Assembly (NCBI GenBank): GCA_023436715.1
Contig: JAEZIJ010000134.1
Location: 1 to 32,613 of the forward strand
Reading direction: 5' to 3'
Source: Acidobacteriota bacterium
GTDB lineage: Bacteria > Acidobacteriota > Terriglobia > Bryobacterales > Bryobacteraceae
DNA length: 32,613 nt
The position numbers and the translations under genes were made by a program. This document shows, piece by piece, positions 8,271 to 15,669 of the stretch. The notes under the pieces were generated by a model that was not told the origin of the DNA, made no database searches, and saw nothing but the letters and a program-made list of their open reading frames with translations. The first letter of the stretch is position 1; each line of letters opens with the position of its first letter.

Positions 8271-8997
8271 TGAGCCGCTGCCCGGCATCGATACTTCGGA
8301 ACTCCACGGCAAGCTGATTGTGATCGAGGGCCCGGACGCGGTTGGCCGCACCACACAGATCGTGCAGCTCCGGCAATGGCTCGAGCAGGAGGGCCACGCA
8401 GTGCTCGATACCGGAATGGCGCGTTCCGCGCTCGCCGGCAAGGGCATTAAGCAAGCCAAGATGGGCAACACCCTCGGCCCCATCACGATGACGCTCTTCT
8501 ACACGGTGGATTTCGCGGACCGCCTGGAAAACGAAATCGTTCCCGCCTTGCGCGCCGGGTTCGTTGTGCTGATCGACCGCTACATCTACTCCATCATGGC
8601 GCGTGCGATCGCGCGCGGTGAGGACCGCCGCTGGATCGAGCAGGTGGCGGGCTTCGCGCTCGTGCCCCACGCTGTGTATTACCTGCGCGCGGAGGTCGAT
8701 GACCTTGTGTCGCGCGTCGTTCTCGGGCGCGGGGCTTTCGACTACTGGGAAAGCGGCATGGACATGCGCTTCGGCGGCGACATGCACCAGAGCTTCGTTC
8801 GCTATCAGCAGCGCCTGATCAAAGCGCTCGATTCCATGACGGAGCCTTACGGATTCACGGTGATCGATGCGCGCAAGCCGGCGGATGCAATCTTCCGCGA
8901 ACTGAGGGAGCACATCGCGAACCTCGATCTGCGGCAGGTGGCCCAGGGACCGGTGCGGCGCAAATCGAAGCCGGCCTCGGGCGCCGGGGCGCGCTGA
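8239..8997 (+). CDS. Thymidylate-kinase-like protein B with degenerate P-loop
   Basis: A 252-aa paralogue of the preceding protein. It keeps the DFADRLE segment (91-97), the DRY motif (113-115), an ARAIARG helix and YWESGMD (169-175), so the overall fold is shared. Its Walker A is GPDAVGRTT (31-39): the invariant Lys is Arg37. This may weaken or abolish ATP hydrolysis, so the protein could be a regulatory or structural partner of protein A in a heterodimer. It has an extra 27-residue N-terminal tail and a basic C-terminus (RRKSKP). ATG at 8239 has a GGAGGA site 4 nt upstream and lies inside the first kinase gene. Its stop overlaps the sixA start (TGATG). Function is inferred only. Confidence 0.78.
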   Translation: MEPRQPLQFYSEPLPGIDTSELHGKLIVIEGPDAVGRTTQIVQLRQWLEQEGHAVLDTGMARSALAGKGIKQAKMGNTLGPITMTLFYTVDFADRLENEIVPALRAGFVVLIDRYIYSIMARAIARGEDRRWIEQVAGFALVPHAVYYLRAEVDDLVSRVVLGRGAFDYWESGMDMRFGGDMHQSFVRYQQRLIKALDSMTEPYGFTVIDARKPADAIFRELREHIANLDLRQVAQGPVRRKSKPASGAGAR

Positions 8998-9494
8998 TGG
9001 AACTGTACGTTCTGCGCCACGGAATCGCGGAGGCCAGGCGGCCCGGCCTTCCCGACGCGAAGCGGCGGCTCACGGCAAAGGGCAAGCAGAGGCTCCGCGT
9101 GATTCTTGCATGCGCGCGCGGCGCAAAGGTGAAGCCCGCCCTGATTCTGACAAGCCCGTTGGTGCGGGCGGTTGAGACCGCGGAATTGGCGGCCGGCGTT
9201 CTGGGCTGCAAGAACAAAGTGGTTCCGACCGATACGCTGCTACCCGGCGCATCGCCGCAAGCTGTCTGGCAGGAGATTCGCTCGCACGAGGACGTGAATT
9301 CGATCCTGATTTCCGGACACGAACCGCTGCTCTCCCACACTGCGAGCCATCTGCTCGGCGCCTCGTGGGTGCTGGTCGAAATGAAAAAGGGCGCCGTCGC
9401 ATGCATCGACGTGGACCCATCGGCGAAACAGCCCCGCGGCACGCTTCTGTGGCTGCTCACGTACAAGATCGCGGCCGCGGGTGCTAAGGAGTAG
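8997..9494 (+). CDS. sixA: SixA-type phosphohistidine phosphatase (histidine phosphatase superfamily)
   Basis: A 165-aa member of the histidine phosphatase (phosphoglycerate-mutase-like) superfamily, close in size to E. coli SixA, which dephosphorylates phosphohistidine in phosphotransfer proteins. The catalytic RHG motif is at 7-9 (His8 nucleophile). Arg57 lies in LTSPLVRAVETAE, and the second histidine is His108 in ISGHEPLL. Its ATG at 8997 overlaps the last base of the upstream kinase-like gene's stop codon, so it is translationally coupled as the third gene of the operon. Placement opposite ppx and the CHAD genes suggests a phosphate or polyphosphate-related role. It ends 12 bp from the convergent esterase gene. 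Confidence 0.9.
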   Translation: MELYVLRHGIAEARRPGLPDAKRRLTAKGKQRLRVILACARGAKVKPALILTSPLVRAVETAELAAGVLGCKNKVVPTDTLLPGASPQAVWQEIRSHEDVNSILISGHEPLLSHTASHLLGASWVLVEMKKGAVACIDVDPSAKQPRGTLLWLLTYKIAAAGAKE

Positions 9495-9506
9495 GCGCCC
9501 GGCGAC

Positions 9507-11210
9507 TTACGCCAGCGCTTCCGCCACCGCGCGGCGCAGCACGCCGTCGTGGTCGTTCTTCGACTCGCAGGTGGCGTCGAAGCACATCGTCTGCGCCTTT
9601 TCCGGGTTGAAAATAGGCCACACGGGAAGCCCGGAGTGATTGGGATCGCCCTTGCGCGCGAAGTTGATGAACGCATCGGCCACCTTGGCTCCGAGTTCGC
9701 GTGCTTCGGCTGTGCCGCCGGTCATACTCGCCGACACGTCGGTGTTGTAGAACGCGAAAGCAATATCGGCGCAGTGCGTCGCGCGTGGGCGGCCGTCGAG
9801 AACGGGCGTTTGCCAGCAGAACTGGTAGAGGTATGCGGGCGCCGCGACTTGCGCCGCTTTGCGTGCGGCCTGCGTCACGGCGTTGAGGCGCACGCTGGAA
9901 AGGATCGAGAGGACCTCGACCGGCTTCGCTTTCGGGTACACCTTGCGGCACGCCTCAATCACTGACGCGGTCTTCGGGCCGTAGCGAACCTCGGCGCGCT
10001 TCTTCATTTCGTCCTCGGTCATCGATTCCAGCTTCGCGTCGAACGCGCTCAGCGATAGCTCGTTCAACGTCGTGCCGATCATCAGCGGAATCTCGGCGGA
10101 AATTGCGGGCGCGGCCGGGTCGAACGGATGGGCGGGCAGGTTCGTGCCATCCACTACCGGCGACCAGCCGATCCTTCGCCCGCGCGGCATCCCGAATCCC
10201 ATGCCACCCGGCGTCGGGGGCGAGAGCTTCCGCAGCGCCACCGAACTGGCCTCGATCAGCGTCGCGGCGGGCACGTCCTGAAGCTTCTGCACTTGCCCCT
10301 TGCTCAACTTGAGTTCCGCGAGCACGGCGGCGCCCAGCTTACGGGAATCCTCGGGATCAGCCTGGCGGAGAGTCGATCCGCTCATTACTATGGCCTTGTG
10401 GAAGAGGCCCTTCGCCGCCGGCATAGCCATCAGCGTGGAGACTTTGCCACCCCCGCCCGATTGCCCGAAGATGAGCACGTTGGCGGGGTCGCCGCCGAAG
10501 TTGCCGATGTTGTCGCGCACCCACTCGAGCGCGGCGATGATATCGAGAATGCCGGCGTTGGCGGAGCCCGCGTATTGCGCACCGTATTCGGACAGGTCCA
10601 AATGGCCAAATACGTTCAGCCGGTGGTTGATAGATGCGACCACGACGTCGCCGCGCTTGCTGAGGTTCTCACCGTGATAGCCCGGATGCTCCTGGCCCGA
10701 ACCCGATGTGTACCCGCCGCCGTGCAGCCAGAGCAGCACAGGCCGTTTTGCGCGGTCGTTGACGCCCGGAGTCCAGATGTTGATGCGGAGGCAGTCTTCG
10801 CCCGGCTGTCCGTCGTCCCAGTTGAAGAAGAACGCGCTCTCATCGTTCGCCCAACCGGTGCGGGCGGCTTGCGGGCAGACTGGTCCGTAATGGAGAGCGC
10901 TGCGGAGGCCCGTCCACGGCGCGGGCTTCGAGGGCGGCATAGAGCGCGCCGCTCCGGCTGTGGTTCCGGCATATGGAATGCCTTTGAAAGTATGAATGCC
11001 GTTTCGCGTGAAGCCGCGGACCTTGCCGGCTGTGGTCTCGACCACCGCGTTGCGGTCCGATGCGACGATAATCGCCGCGCCGGCAGCTTCGGTCCTCTTC
11101 TCGCTTGAGCAGCCGGTTTCGACAGTTGCCGTCAGCGTGCCTCCGGCCAGGGCCGCCGCGCTCTTGAACAGTGTGCGCCGGTCAAGTCTGTGCGCACTTT
11201 GTTTCGACAT
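9507..11210 (-). CDS. Exported type-B carboxylesterase (para-nitrobenzyl-esterase-like)
   Basis: A 567-aa carboxylesterase of the COesterase family, predicted to hydrolyse carboxylic esters outside the cytoplasm. It begins with a twin-arginine signal (LDRRTLFKS), followed by an Ala/Gly-rich hydrophobic stretch and TGCSS, a possible lipobox. The oxyanion-hole motif is WLHGGGYTSGSG. The triad is Ser251 in GQSGG, Glu384 in TLNELS and His479 in THCAD. ATG at 11210 is chosen because GGAGGAG lies 6 nt upstream; an ATG at 11231 would place that site inside the gene. It diverges from a small unknown gene and is convergent with sixA. The substrate is unknown. Confidence 0.92.
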   Translation of the reverse strand: MSKQSAHRLDRRTLFKSAAALAGGTLTATVETGCSSEKRTEAAGAAIIVASDRNAVVETTAGKVRGFTRNGIHTFKGIPYAGTTAGAARSMPPSKPAPWTGLRSALHYGPVCPQAARTGWANDESAFFFNWDDGQPGEDCLRINIWTPGVNDRAKRPVLLWLHGGGYTSGSGQEHPGYHGENLSKRGDVVVASINHRLNVFGHLDLSEYGAQYAGSANAGILDIIAALEWVRDNIGNFGGDPANVLIFGQSGGGGKVSTLMAMPAAKGLFHKAIVMSGSTLRQADPEDSRKLGAAVLAELKLSKGQVQKLQDVPAATLIEASSVALRKLSPPTPGGMGFGMPRGRRIGWSPVVDGTNLPAHPFDPAAPAISAEIPLMIGTTLNELSLSAFDAKLESMTEDEMKKRAEVRYGPKTASVIEACRKVYPKAKPVEVLSILSSVRLNAVTQAARKAAQVAAPAYLYQFCWQTPVLDGRPRATHCADIAFAFYNTDVSASMTGGTAEARELGAKVADAFINFARKGDPNHSGLPVWPIFNPEKAQTMCFDATCESKNDHDGVLRRAVAEALA

Positions 11211-11284
11211 GTAGTTCTCCTCCGATGCCATGGGACATGATACTCCGCGCCCAGTCCGGAGCGCACCGGCCCGGCGGCATTCAG

Positions 11285-11290
11285 TACAAT
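11285..11290 (+). promoter_or_regulatory. Putative -10 element of the 85-aa gene
   Basis: TACAAT ends exactly 6 nt before the ATG at 11297, again predicting a transcript that begins at the start codon. No -35 is evident. Confidence 0.4.
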
Positions 11291-11296
11291 GCCTGC

Positions 11297-11554
11297 ATGC
11301 TACTGGAAGCGGGCATGATCTATCGGGCCAGGACTGCAGCCGGGCATAAGCTCACCTTCACAGTGCTCGACCCCGGGGAAGATGGCGTGTGGGCCGTAGT
11401 CGATCTGCAATCGCCCGAAGGCGCGGAGCCAAACGTCTGGTTGAACACGGACCAATTGCTGTGGATCAGCGTGGAAGCCAGGAGAGCGCCCATCTCCAAA
11501 GCGGCTGCCGAAGTCATAGAGGCACTGGAGAAAACCGCCGAGGAGCCCGAGTGA
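11297..11554 (+). CDS. Small conserved-looking protein of unknown function
   Basis: An 85-aa soluble protein that I do not recognise. The first ~60 residues alternate hydrophobic and polar positions (IYRARTAAGHKLTFTVLD; VWAVVDLQSPEG; WLNTDQLLWISVE), which suggests a small beta-barrel. An acidic amphipathic helix follows (SKAAAEVIEALEKTAEEPE). ATG at 11297 is favoured by the -10 element 6 nt upstream. ATG at 11315 is an alternative with a GGAAG 5 nt upstream. The gene is divergent from the esterase and ends 20 bp from the convergent truA. The base composition matches its surroundings. Confidence 0.6.
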   Translation: MLLEAGMIYRARTAAGHKLTFTVLDPGEDGVWAVVDLQSPEGAEPNVWLNTDQLLWISVEARRAPISKAAAEVIEALEKTAEEPE

Positions 11555-11574
11555 TTTCGAAGCCTTATGGAGGG

Positions 11575-12318
11575 CTAATACTCCACTTCCACCAGGAACA
11601 ATCCGCGAGCGGGCACGGTCGGCCCGGCTTTCACGTTGCACCCGGGTTCCAGCAGCGCACCAATCTGATCCGTGGTCAGGTTTCCCTTACCGCATTCGAG
11701 CAGCGTGCCCACCAGGTTGCGCACCATGTGTTTGAGAAACCCGCTTCCGCGCACACGGTACGTCAGCCGATCCCCTTCTTCGCGTGCGACGGAGGAAAAG
11801 ATGGTTCGCACCTTTGAGCCGCCCTCGAGGTCGCGGATATCGGAGGCTGCGAATGCGGAAAAATCGTGCTCGCCTTCGAAAACGCGCGCCGCGTCCACAA
11901 TGCGATTCACGTCGAGCGGGTACGGGCGGTGATACACGTACAGCCGCTCGAAGGGCGCGCACACCTCTCCCCGGAAGATACGGTATTCGTAAGTTTTCGA
12001 GCGGGCGTCGTAGCGCGGGTGGAAGCCTGCCTCGCGCTCCTCGACCGAGAGCACGCGGACGGCAGGCGGCAGCAGGCGGTTGATTGCCTTCTTCAGGTTG
12101 GGGAGCGGGATGGGGTTCTCAATGGAGAAAGCAGCCGTTTGCGCCAGCGCGTGGACTCCGGCATCCGTGCGGCCGGAGCCGTCCACATGCACCGGCGCGC
12201 CTTCTATTTCGCTCAGCACATTTTGGAGCGTTCCCTGAATCGTTGGCAGCGCGGGCTGGATCTGCCAGCCGTGGAAATCCGTGCCGTCGTAGGCGAGCGT
12301 AATCGCAATGCGCCGCAT
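11575..12318 (-). CDS. truA: tRNA pseudouridine(38-40) synthase TruA
   Basis: Makes pseudouridine at positions 38-40 of the tRNA anticodon arm. The 247-aa product opens with RRIAITLAYDGTDFHGWQ, the standard family beginning. The catalytic Asp is Asp52 in GSGRTDAGVHALAQ. The later motifs FHPRYDARSKTYEYRI, HDFSAF and FLKHMVRNLVGTL are all present. ATG at 12318 overlaps the last base of the pyrE stop (TGATG), so it is translated by coupling to pyrE. Longer frames starting at 12384 would add unrelated residues antisense-like in composition and were not used. It ends in VEVEY, typical of TruA. Confidence 0.97.
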   Translation of the reverse strand: MRRIAITLAYDGTDFHGWQIQPALPTIQGTLQNVLSEIEGAPVHVDGSGRTDAGVHALAQTAAFSIENPIPLPNLKKAINRLLPPAVRVLSVEEREAGFHPRYDARSKTYEYRIFRGEVCAPFERLYVYHRPYPLDVNRIVDAARVFEGEHDFSAFAASDIRDLEGGSKVRTIFSSVAREEGDRLTYRVRGSGFLKHMVRNLVGTLLECGKGNLTTDQIGALLEPGCNVKAGPTVPARGLFLVEVEY

Positions 12319-12920
12319 CAGCGCACGGCCGCCGGACGCGAGCCGGGCTTCGCGACCGGTATACCCTGCTCGCAGAGCGGGCACTGCTCCGGCTGATAAG
12401 CGGTAACCGTAAGCGTGACCAGCGCAACGCGAGGCGCCCCGACGTCAGCCCGCCCGCCACTGCGATCCACAATGGAACCGGCCGCCATGACATTCGCACC
12501 CTCGGCACTCAGGCACTCGACAACTTCGCGCGTGCTCCCTCCCGTCGTGATCACGTCTTCGACGACCACGGCGGGTTCGTCCGCTTCCACTGAAAAGCCG
12601 CGCCGCAAAATCATCTTGCCCGAAGCATCGCGTTCGGTGAAGATCGCCCTTGCGCCGAGAGCGCGCGCTACCTCATGCCCGATGATGAGGCCCCCGATTG
12701 CAGGCGATACCACCACACGCGGCGCCGCGCCCGGAGCGGTTTTCCTGATGGCGTCCGCCAGGAGTGCGCCAAGATGCCCGGCGTGCTGCGGATGCTGCAA
12801 CACGAGGGCGCACTGAAGGTACTCCGGGCTGTGCATGCCGCTGGTGAGCCGGAAATGGCCCTTCAGATAGGCTCCGGTCTGGTAAAATAGGTCGAGAACT
12901 GGGTCTGTAGAAACGCTCAC
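12318..12920 (-). CDS. pyrE: Orotate phosphoribosyltransferase PyrE
   Basis: Transfers the phosphoribosyl group of PRPP to orotate to form OMP in de novo UMP synthesis. The type I PRTase motif VVVEDVITTGGST is clear, as are the opening QTGAYLKGHFRLTSGMHSP and the flexible-loop region. The C-terminus contains CPLCEQGIP, seen in several OPRTs. I place the start at GTG 12920 (200 aa), which gives the usual ~10 residues before LFYQTGA. A TATAGT hexamer lies 7 nt upstream, predicting a leaderless transcript. In-frame GTG codons at 12929 and 12977 are alternatives with no better support. First gene of a pyrE-truA pair. Confidence 0.93.
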   Translation of the reverse strand: MSVSTDPVLDLFYQTGAYLKGHFRLTSGMHSPEYLQCALVLQHPQHAGHLGALLADAIRKTAPGAAPRVVVSPAIGGLIIGHEVARALGARAIFTERDASGKMILRRGFSVEADEPAVVVEDVITTGGSTREVVECLSAEGANVMAAGSIVDRSGGRADVGAPRVALVTLTVTAYQPEQCPLCEQGIPVAKPGSRPAAVR

Positions 12921-12927
12921 AAAAGCC

Positions 12928-12933
12928 ACTATA
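12928..12933 (-). promoter_or_regulatory. Putative -10 element of pyrE
   Basis: TATAGT on the minus strand, 7 nt before the GTG at 12920. No Shine-Dalgarno sequence is present. Confidence 0.4.
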
Positions 12934-12955
12934 ACATCCGTGCGCGCAGTGGCTT

Positions 12956-12995
12956 GCGTAAATTCCGATACACGCACCTTTACATACCTTTACGT
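12956..12995 (+). promoter_or_regulatory. Candidate operator region of the efflux operon
   Basis: Contains GCGTAAATTCC (12956-12966), 10 of 11 bases identical to the tandem units upstream of the regulator and receptor genes. It also contains two tandem 10-bp copies, ACCTTTACAT (12976-12985) and ACCTTTACGT (12986-12995). The region lies 45-85 bp before macA. Confidence 0.35.
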
Positions 12996-13040
12996 AACCC
13001 GCTCACCCGGCCGCGCACCATCTCATTTAGGAGGCCGTTG

Positions 13041-14426
13041 ATGAAACGAAAGCGGCTCGCAATCGCGTTTTCAGTTCTGGCTGCCGCGACCGCGTTGGGT
13101 GCGTGGTCGCATCTGCGCGGGCAGCACGGAGTGGAGTATCGCAGCGCTCCGGCGGACCGCGGCGATATCACCAGCACAATCTCCGCGACCGGCAACCTGA
13201 ACGCTGTCGTCACCGTTGAGGTGGGGACGCAGGTTTCAGGCAACATCAAAGAACTCTACGCCGATTTCAACACAAAAGTAAAGAAGGGACAGCTCGTCGC
13301 GCGCATCGACCCCGCGCTCTATGAGGCCAAGGTCAGCCAGGCTCAGGCCAATCTGGACGCGGCGCGTTCCGCGGTGATGAACGCCAACGCAGCGCTGGAG
13401 AAATCCTCGGCGGACATTTCGAGCGCAAATGCGCAAGTGGCCATCGCGCGCGCGAACCTGGCCAAGGAAAAGGTGGCCGAGTCCGATTCCAAGGTGAAGC
13501 TCGGCAGACAGGCGGAATTGTTCAGGTCCGGCCTGATCGCCACGAACGATCGCGATACGGCACAGGCCACCTACGATGCGGCTGCCGCCGGGGTGACCGC
13601 AGCCCACGCGCAGGTGAAAGCCGCGGACGATGGCGTGCGCTCAGCGGAGGCGCAGCGCGCCATTACGCGGGCGCAGGTCGCGACGGCGGAAGCCCAGGTG
13701 AAGCAGCAGACCGCGGCTCTTCACCAGGCGCAGATCGACCTTGAGCACACATACATCTACGCGCCGGTGGATGGCACCGTGATTTCGCGCAAAGTGGACG
13801 CCGGCCAGACGGTGGTCGCAAGTCTCCAGGCCCCGGCGATTTTCCAGATTGCGCAGGACCTCACCAAAATGCAGGTGGACACTAACGTCGACGAGGCGGA
13901 CGTGGGGCGCGTGCGAGTGGGTCAGGAAGCGGCGTTCAGCGTGGACGCCTATCCGAACGAGAAGTTCCAGGGGTCGGTCGTCGAGATCCGCCAGGCGCCG
14001 ATCAACGTGCAGAATGTTGTGACCTACGACGTGGTTGTGGCCGTCGGAAATCCCGGCTTGAAGCTGCTCCCGGGCATGACGGCGAACGTGAATGTGATCG
14101 TCGATCATCGCGATGACGTGTTGCGCATCCCGAATGCTTCCCTGCGTTTCCGTCCGCCGGATGCGAAGCCCGATGCGCCCGCGAAGAGCGCGGCGCGAGG
14201 CGGGGCACGAGGCGGACGGCGGCAGAGCGTCTCCGAGACCATCTACATCGTGGGTGAGGACGGCCGGCCTGCGCCCGTGGCCGTGCATCTCGGCATCACG
14301 GATGGCGTGTATAGCGAAGTCTCCGGTGGCGCTCTGCATCAGGGGCAACATGTGATTACCGGACTCGCACAGAAGGAAGCAGCCGCAGCCAGCCCGATGG
14401 GCGGCATGCGCGGACCGAGGTTCTAG
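13041..14426 (+). CDS. MacA-like periplasmic adaptor (RND/HlyD family membrane fusion protein)
   Basis: A 461-aa adaptor that would link an inner-membrane ABC exporter to an outer-membrane channel. It has a short N-terminal membrane anchor (about 5-22) and a lipoyl-like half (TVEVGTQVSGNIKELYADFNTKVKKGQLVARID). A long Ala-rich coiled-coil hairpin runs over ~92-233, then the second lipoyl half (YAPVDGTVISRKVDAGQTV) and a beta-barrel domain (VDTNVDEADVGRVRVGQ). An unusual Arg/Gly-rich insert (386-394) precedes the membrane-proximal domain. ATG at 13041 is fixed by AGGAGG 6 nt upstream. The permease gene follows after 2 nt. MacA-type assignment rests on this pairing; the substrate is unknown. 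Confidence 0.9.
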   Translation: MKRKRLAIAFSVLAAATALGAWSHLRGQHGVEYRSAPADRGDITSTISATGNLNAVVTVEVGTQVSGNIKELYADFNTKVKKGQLVARIDPALYEAKVSQAQANLDAARSAVMNANAALEKSSADISSANAQVAIARANLAKEKVAESDSKVKLGRQAELFRSGLIATNDRDTAQATYDAAAAGVTAAHAQVKAADDGVRSAEAQRAITRAQVATAEAQVKQQTAALHQAQIDLEHTYIYAPVDGTVISRKVDAGQTVVASLQAPAIFQIAQDLTKMQVDTNVDEADVGRVRVGQEAAFSVDAYPNEKFQGSVVEIRQAPINVQNVVTYDVVVAVGNPGLKLLPGMTANVNVIVDHRDDVLRIPNASLRFRPPDAKPDAPAKSAARGGARGGRRQSVSETIYIVGEDGRPAPVAVHLGITDGVYSEVSGGALHQGQHVITGLAQKEAAAASPMGGMRGPRF

Positions 14427-14428
14427 CC

Positions 14429-15661
14429 ATGAACATCCTTGCAACCATCGGAATCGCATTGAGCGCAATCAAAGCGAACCGGTTTCGCTCGGCGCTCACC
14501 ATGCTCGGCATCATCATCGGAGTCGCTGCCGTGATCGCCATGGTTGCCGTGGGTTCGGGCGCTACGGCCAGCATCGACCGGGAGATCGAGTCGATTGGCA
14601 GCAACCTGCTGATCGTGCTCCCCGGCACCATCACGAGTTCCGGGGTGCGCCTGGGCAGCGGCCAGACCCCCACGCTTACCGAGGACGACGCCCGAGCCGT
14701 CGCCACCGAATGCCCGGCGGTCGCAGCCGCCTCACCCACTGTGCGGGGCGGCGTTCAGGTCGTTTTCGGCAACAACAACTGGGCGACACAGGTCCAGGGC
14801 GCAACACCTGACTATCTGCGGATTCGAGACCTGACGATGGCCGAGGGACGTCCGTTCACCGACCAGGACGTGGACTCCGCGGCGAAGGTCGCGCTTCTCG
14901 GGCAGACGGTGGTGAACAACGTTTTCGGCGGCACGGATCCGGTAGGCCAGGCCTTGCGCATAAAGAACGTTCCGTTCACCGTCATCGGCGTGCTTTCCCC
15001 TAAAGGGCAATCGCCTTCGGGGCAGGACCAGGACGACACGATCATCCTTCCCATCTCCACGGCGAAGAAGAAGGTGTTGGGCACCAATCAGGCCAACGCG
15101 CGCTCCGTGGGCGCCCTTCTGGTGCAGGCGCACGGGCCGGCCCTGATGGATCAGGCGCAGACGGAGGTCACTTCCCTGCTCCGGCAGCGGCATCGCATCC
15201 AGCAGGGCCAGGATGACGACTTTACAGTTCGGAACCTGACTGAGCTGTTCGCGGCGCGCCAGTCCTCCGCCCGCATCATGTCCATTCTGCTCGGCGCCAT
15301 TGCCTCGGTGTCGCTGGTGGTGGGCGGCATCGGGATCATGAACATCATGATGGTCTCGGTGACGGAGCGCACGAAGGAAATCGGACTGCGCCGGGCGCTG
15401 GGCGGGCGAATGAAGGACATCCTCATGCAGTTCCTGGTGGAGGCCGTGACGCTATCCTCGCTTGGCGGTCTGATCGGGATCATTACGGGCCTTTCGGCGT
15501 CGTTGATCATCTCACGGCTCGCACAATGGCCGACGATGATCAGCCCGGTCGCGATTGCGATGGCCTTTGTTTTCTCCGGGCTGGTGGGCGTGTTCTTCGG
15601 GTACTACCCCGCCCGGAAAGCGGCGCGCCTGGACCCGATTGAATCGCTGCGCTACGAATAG
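14429..15661 (+). CDS. MacB-type ABC transporter permease (no ATPase domain)
   Basis: A 410-aa FtsX/MacB permease. It starts with a transmembrane segment (RSALTMLGIIIGVAAVIAMV, about 21-40), followed by a large periplasmic MacB_PCD domain. Three C-terminal membrane segments follow, with the FtsX signature VVGGIGIMNIMMVSVTERTKEIGLRRALG. It ends in YPARKAARLDPIESLRYE, the classic family terminus. MacB of E. coli carries its nucleotide-binding domain on the same chain; here none is fused and no ATPase gene lies on either side. The pair must therefore use an ATPase encoded elsewhere or be incomplete. ATG at 14429 follows the adaptor stop by 2 nt. Convergent with the regulator gene, 8 bp apart. 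Confidence 0.92.
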   Translation: MNILATIGIALSAIKANRFRSALTMLGIIIGVAAVIAMVAVGSGATASIDREIESIGSNLLIVLPGTITSSGVRLGSGQTPTLTEDDARAVATECPAVAAASPTVRGGVQVVFGNNNWATQVQGATPDYLRIRDLTMAEGRPFTDQDVDSAAKVALLGQTVVNNVFGGTDPVGQALRIKNVPFTVIGVLSPKGQSPSGQDQDDTIILPISTAKKKVLGTNQANARSVGALLVQAHGPALMDQAQTEVTSLLRQRHRIQQGQDDDFTVRNLTELFAARQSSARIMSILLGAIASVSLVVGGIGIMNIMMVSVTERTKEIGLRRALGGRMKDILMQFLVEAVTLSSLGGLIGIITGLSASLIISRLAQWPTMISPVAIAMAFVFSGLVGVFFGYYPARKAARLDPIESLRYE

Positions 15662-15669
15662 GCCACCAG

